Assembly (NCBI GenBank): GCA_002440975.1
Contig: DJWN01000055.1
Span: 1 to 8,411, forward strand
Reading direction: 5' to 3'
DNA length: 8,411 bases
Origin: Bacteroidales bacterium UBA6229
GTDB taxonomy: Bacteria; Bacteroidota; Bacteroidia; Bacteroidales; F082
The notes under the pieces: model-generated
Seen by the model: the letters and a program-made list of their open reading frames with translations, nothing else
Databases searched by the model: none
What the model was told of the DNA's origin: nothing
Translations under genes and position numbers: made by a program
Part shown: one piece after another, positions 5,599 through 8,411 of the stretch
Layout: each line of letters begins with the position of its first letter
Position numbering within the stretch: the first letter of the stretch is position 1

Positions 5599-6603
5599 TT
5601 ATTGATGAGGCAGATAATTCTGAAAGCCTTCTGTCCAATCTATTACAAAGCCGTTTTCCTGATCCCAGCTAATAAAATATGTTTCAACCGCCGGTAGTTG
5701 AGGGATTAAAGTTTTACTTTTTTCTAAACCCATAACCAAAAACGCTGTGGCATAGGCATCTGCTTCGGCTGCTGAAGCTGCAATAACCGTTACACTGAGC
5801 AAATTGTGGGTCACCGGATAACCGGTTTTCGGATCAATAGCGTGTGAATATCTTTTGCCGTTTTCTTCATAATATTTTCGATAACTTCCTGAGGTGGCAA
5901 GGCTTTTATCTTGTAATTCAATAACTTGCTGAATACTTCTGTCTTCATTTGCTTCCAAAGAAGGCTTTTCAATTCCGATACGCCATTTTGTTCCATCAGG
6001 CTTAGTTCCTTTCGAACGAATCTCGCCTCCAACATCAACAAGATAACTGTGAATGCCTTTTGTTTCAAGTAGTTGACCTATTAGATCAACCGAGTGACCT
6101 TGCGCAATTGCATTAAAGTCGAAACGGATTCTGGGATCTGATTTGATTACTTTGCCATTCTGAAGGGATACGTTTTTCCAGTTGACCAATGCTTTGATGC
6201 TGTCAATTTTGGTTTTAGTTAGTACGATCTTTTCTTTAAAGCTAAACCCCCAGGCTTCTACCAGCGGCGAAACGGTGAAGTCGAAATATCCGTAGGTTTG
6301 TTCTGCAATTTGCTTGCTTAAATTGAAATTGTGAATAAATATTTCATCCAGGTTTACAAGACTGTCACCTTGATTTACTCTGCTAATGATTGATTGCGGA
6401 ACCCATAGTGAAACGGATTGGTCGAAAGCTTTCAGAAGACTATCTGCCTGAGTTTTTAAATTGCGGTTTTGGGCATCGTAATAGGTTATGGCATAATAGG
6501 TGCCTTGCGCTTCGCCCGCAAAGCTGATTTTATGTGGTGCTTGATATCGTTCGCAACTTGAGAAGAAGAAAACATACAGAAAGAGCCAACCAAAATTTTT
6601 CAT
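5599..6603 (-). CDS. apbE: FAD:protein FMN transferase (ApbE), lipoprotein
   Basis: ApbE takes FMN from FAD and attaches it through a phosphoester bond to Thr/Ser of target proteins, here most likely NqrB and NqrC. The 334-residue length is normal. The N-terminus (MKNFGWLFLYVFFFSSC) is a lipoprotein signal with lipobox FSSC, so C17 would be lipidated and the enzyme anchored outside the inner membrane. Family motifs: GTYYAITYY (34-42), FDFTVSPLVEAWGF (107-120), FDFNAIAQGHSVD (161-173), VDVGGEIRSKG (189-199), ATSGSYRKYY (236-245), HAIDPKTGYP (254-263) and AEADAYATAFLVMG (279-292), where D282 and T286 are the usual Mg-binding residues. It lies downstream of nqrF in the same direction but behind a terminator, with its own promoter-like element. 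The 3' end touches the nqrM-like gene with no gap. Confidence 0.94.
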   Translation of the reverse strand: MKNFGWLFLYVFFFSSCERYQAPHKISFAGEAQGTYYAITYYDAQNRNLKTQADSLLKAFDQSVSLWVPQSIISRVNQGDSLVNLDEIFIHNFNLSKQIAEQTYGYFDFTVSPLVEAWGFSFKEKIVLTKTKIDSIKALVNWKNVSLQNGKVIKSDPRIRFDFNAIAQGHSVDLIGQLLETKGIHSYLVDVGGEIRSKGTKPDGTKWRIGIEKPSLEANEDRSIQQVIELQDKSLATSGSYRKYYEENGKRYSHAIDPKTGYPVTHNLLSVTVIAASAAEADAYATAFLVMGLEKSKTLIPQLPAVETYFISWDQENGFVIDWTEGFQNYLPHQ

Positions 6604-6623
6604 CGTTGTGTGATTATTTTTAT

Positions 6624-6631
6624 CAAAAGTA
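6624..6631 (-). promoter_or_regulatory. Probable -7 element for apbE
   Basis: On the - strand this reads TACTTTTG, an exact match to TAnnTTTG, 20 bases before the apbE ATG. The -33 element would fall in the T-run of the nqrF terminator (about 6651-6655), which offers only TTTA/TTAT. It suggests that apbE can be transcribed independently of the nqr operon. Confidence 0.5.
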
Positions 6632-6652
6632 CGTCATAAATTTTGAAGTAAT

Positions 6653-6680
6653 AAAAAAGCCCCGAACAAGTCGGAGCTTT
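6653..6680 (-). terminator. Rho-independent terminator after nqrF
   Basis: Read on the - strand, AAAGCTCCGA (6680-6671) pairs with TCGGGGCTTT (6665-6656) across a 5-base loop, ten pairs with one T-G wobble, and ends in a run of six T (6658-6653). It starts 16 bases after the nqrF stop. It should end the nqr operon transcript at least partly before apbE. Confidence 0.8.
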
Positions 6681-6696
6681 CTTTTGGGCTGTCTTT

Positions 6697-7959
6697 CTAT
6701 CCCCCAAAGTCGTCGAAAGCGATCATTTCCTGTGGCACTCCAAGATTGTCTAACATCTTGAAAATAGCGTCATTCATCATTGGTGGCCCACAAAGGTAAT
6801 ATTCTATTTCTTCCGGTTCGGGATGTTGTTTGAGATAGTTATCCAAAATTACCTGATGGATAAAGCCGGTATAACCATTCCAGTTATCTTCGGGGCGTGG
6901 CTCAGAAAGAGCAACGTTGAATTTGAAATTGTCAAAATTCTTTTCGATGGCTTCAAAATCTTCCATATAGAAAAGCTCTCTGCGCGAGCGTCCGCCATAC
7001 CAGAAAGTTGTTTTGCGATCTGTTTTTTCGGTGTGGAAAAGATGAAACAGATGCGAACGCATGGGAGCCATTCCGGCACCACCACCAATAAACATCATTT
7101 CACGTTTGGTGGGTTTGATATGGAACTCACCATAAGGGCCGCTTACCATTACTTTGTCGCCAGGTTTGCGCGAGAAAATATAGGAAGAACAAACACCCGG
7201 ATTCACCTTCATGAAGCCATTGTTCTTACGATCCCATGGGGGAGTGGCGATACGGATGTTGAGCATCACGATATTGCCTTCGGCAGGATGATTGGCCATC
7301 GAATAAGCGCGGAATTGTTCTTCTGTGTTTTTCATCTTCAGATCCCACATCTTGAACTTATTCCATTCATCGCGATACTCGTCTTCAACTTCGATATCTT
7401 TACTGAAGTCCACTTCGATCTTTGGGACATCAATTTGGATATAACCACCCGATTTGAAATCAAGGTTTTCGCCTTCGGGCAATTTAACGACAAACTCTTT
7501 GATAAAGGTTGCCACGTTTTTGTTTGAAACGACCTCACATTCCCACTTTTTGATACCAAATACCGCGGCAGGAACACCAATTTTCATGTCTTCACGCACT
7601 TTTACCTGGCAGCCTAAACGCCAGTTTGTTTGCTGTTCTTTGCGCGAGAAATAACCTTTTTCTGTGGGTAAGATAGAGCCGCCACCTTCAAAAACCTGGC
7701 ATTTGCACATGGCACAGGTTCCACCGCCACCACAGGCCGAGGGCAGAAAGATTTTGTTGGACGACAAGGTAGATAACAAGGTTGAACCGGGATCAACTTC
7801 CAGCTCTTTTTCGTCATTGATCGTAATCTTTACCTTTCCTTGCGGAGTGAGTTTTTTACGGGCAAAAAGCAGCAGACCGACCAATAGTATAATTACTACA
7901 AGGAAGAAAATCACACTGATTAGTATTACAGTTCCCGTTCCGGTTGCAAGTAATGTCAT
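6697..7959 (-). CDS. nqrF: Na+-translocating NADH:quinone reductase subunit F
   Basis: NqrF is the electron input subunit of Na+-NQR: it oxidises NADH with FAD and passes electrons through a 2Fe-2S cluster to the other subunits. The 420-residue protein has an N-terminal membrane helix (about 10-32). A ferredoxin domain (about 40-130) has cluster ligands C76-x5-C82-x2-C85 and C117. The FAD-binding domain carries RAYSMAN (217-223). The NADH domain carries IGGGAGMAP (291-299) and YLCGPPMMND (388-397), and the protein ends FDDFGG, the usual aromatic-containing C-terminus of this family. Length is close to the roughly 410 of Vibrio NqrF. The ATG at 7957-7959 (- strand) gives a correct N-terminus; no Shine-Dalgarno precedes it. 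It follows nqrE after 29 bases, as expected for the last structural gene of the nqr operon. Confidence 0.97.
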   Translation of the reverse strand: MTLLATGTGTVILISVIFFLVVIILLVGLLLFARKKLTPQGKVKITINDEKELEVDPGSTLLSTLSSNKIFLPSACGGGGTCAMCKCQVFEGGGSILPTEKGYFSRKEQQTNWRLGCQVKVREDMKIGVPAAVFGIKKWECEVVSNKNVATFIKEFVVKLPEGENLDFKSGGYIQIDVPKIEVDFSKDIEVEDEYRDEWNKFKMWDLKMKNTEEQFRAYSMANHPAEGNIVMLNIRIATPPWDRKNNGFMKVNPGVCSSYIFSRKPGDKVMVSGPYGEFHIKPTKREMMFIGGGAGMAPMRSHLFHLFHTEKTDRKTTFWYGGRSRRELFYMEDFEAIEKNFDNFKFNVALSEPRPEDNWNGYTGFIHQVILDNYLKQHPEPEEIEYYLCGPPMMNDAIFKMLDNLGVPQEMIAFDDFGG

Positions 7960-7988
7960 GGTTACTATTATTTCTGTTATTTTTTCAG

Positions 7989-8411
7989 TTACAATTTGAT
8001 TCCAAGGAAGCTCATAAAGGCAATTCCCATTAAGCCAGTGATAATAAAGGTGATACCTAATCCGCGCAGCGGTCCTGGTACGTTAGAATACCGGATTTTT
8101 TCACGAATGGCAGCAATGCCTACAATAGCCAAAAACCAACCCACACCTGACCCAAGCCCGAAAGAGGTGGCTTGTGCCAGCGACTGGTATTCACGTTCCT
8201 GCATAAAAAGCGATCCGCCAAGAATAGCACAGTTTACGGCAATCAATGGAAGAAATATACCCAAGGAAGAATATAGTGCCGGACTGAATTTTTCAACAAC
8301 CATTTCGACCAACTGAACCATCGAGGCGATGATAGCAATGAAAAGGATAAAACTTAAAAAACTCAGGTCAACATCAGCAAACTCCGGATCGAGCCAAACC
8401 AAAGCACCAGG
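7989..8411 (-). CDS. nqrE: Na+-translocating NADH:quinone reductase subunit E (5' end missing)
   Basis: This is the C-terminal 140 residues of NqrE; the frame is open to the window edge, and the family is about 200 residues, so roughly 60 N-terminal residues lie outside. NqrE is a polytopic membrane subunit that, with NqrD, holds the intramembrane iron centre of Na+-NQR. The fragment shows hydrophobic helices and the conserved stretches FADVDLSFLSFILFIA, IFLPLIAVNCAILGGS, FGLGSGVGWFLAIVGIAAI and PLRGLGITFIITGLMGI. The cysteine in VNCAILGG (residue 61 of the fragment, codon 8231-8229) is the one corresponding to the C-terminal-half iron ligand of the family. No internal start is credible; the TTG at 8402 lies within the conserved protein. 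Confidence 0.95.
   Translation of the reverse strand, partial: PGALVWLDPEFADVDLSFLSFILFIAIIASMVQLVEMVVEKFSPALYSSLGIFLPLIAVNCAILGGSLFMQEREYQSLAQATSFGLGSGVGWFLAIVGIAAIREKIRYSNVPGPLRGLGITFIITGLMGIAFMSFLGIKL

Noticed and set aside
5811..6068. 85-codon frame within apbE on the same strand
   Set aside because: Different frame from the conserved ApbE protein, no family signature, and fully contained in apbE.
6653..6684. nqrF terminator acting in both directions
   Set aside because: The + strand reading also ends in a T-rich tail (TTTCTTTT), but no + strand gene ends nearby, so a role on that strand has no support.
6823..7527. 234-codon open frame on the + strand opposite nqrF
   Set aside because: It lies entirely antisense to the conserved nqrF sequence, has no protein family signature, and no promoter or spacing that would suggest expression. 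It is a codon-usage mirror of nqrF.

Overview
This window looks like a chromosomal segment from a member of the Bacteroidota. The evidence is a protein with a type IX secretion (T9SS, type A) C-terminal sorting domain, promoter-like sequences of the TAnnTTTG type found in this phylum, start codons mostly without a Shine-Dalgarno sequence, and protein sequences of Bacteroidota character. It is ordinary core-genome content. I see no mobile element, CRISPR array, prophage, toxin system or tRNA/rRNA gene, and no gap between genes exceeds about 150 bases.

Layout. Bases 1 to 5598 are coded on the + strand. They hold the 3' part of a secreted T9SS-dependent protein (1-837), rpsT for ribosomal protein S20 with its own promoter and terminator (983-1237), radC (1335-2039) followed closely by a non-hydrolysing UDP-sugar 2-epimerase (2059-3210), the operon rpsF-rpsR-rplI (3333-4452), a TrmH/SpoU-family RNA 2'-O-methyltransferase whose start codon abuts the terminator of the ribosomal operon (4516-5283), and a 68-residue cysteine-containing membrane protein (5392-5598) that I identify as an NqrM-like maturation factor. 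From 5599 on, all genes lie on the - strand: apbE (5599-6603), nqrF (6697-7959) and the 3' part of nqrE (7989-8411, running off the window).

How the genes work together. The right-hand third is the distal end of a sodium-pumping NADH:quinone oxidoreductase (Na+-NQR) locus. NqrF takes electrons from NADH through FAD and a 2Fe-2S centre. NqrE is one of the two membrane subunits that carry the intramembrane iron centre. ApbE attaches FMN covalently to NqrB and NqrC. The small four-cysteine protein fits NqrM, the factor needed for insertion of the NqrD/NqrE iron. The two maturation genes meet tail to tail with no base between their stop codons. The middle block is translation machinery: S20, S6, S18, L9 and an rRNA/tRNA methyltransferase.

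Most worth a second look: the NqrM-like gene, usually left unnamed in this phylum; the strong Shine-Dalgarno sequence before rplI, just downstream of genes for two proteins that help hide the anti-Shine-Dalgarno in Bacteroidota ribosomes; the hairpin fused to the methyltransferase start codon; and a near-identical 19-base promoter/initiation element shared by rpsT and rpsF. I did not find a clearly new biological system.
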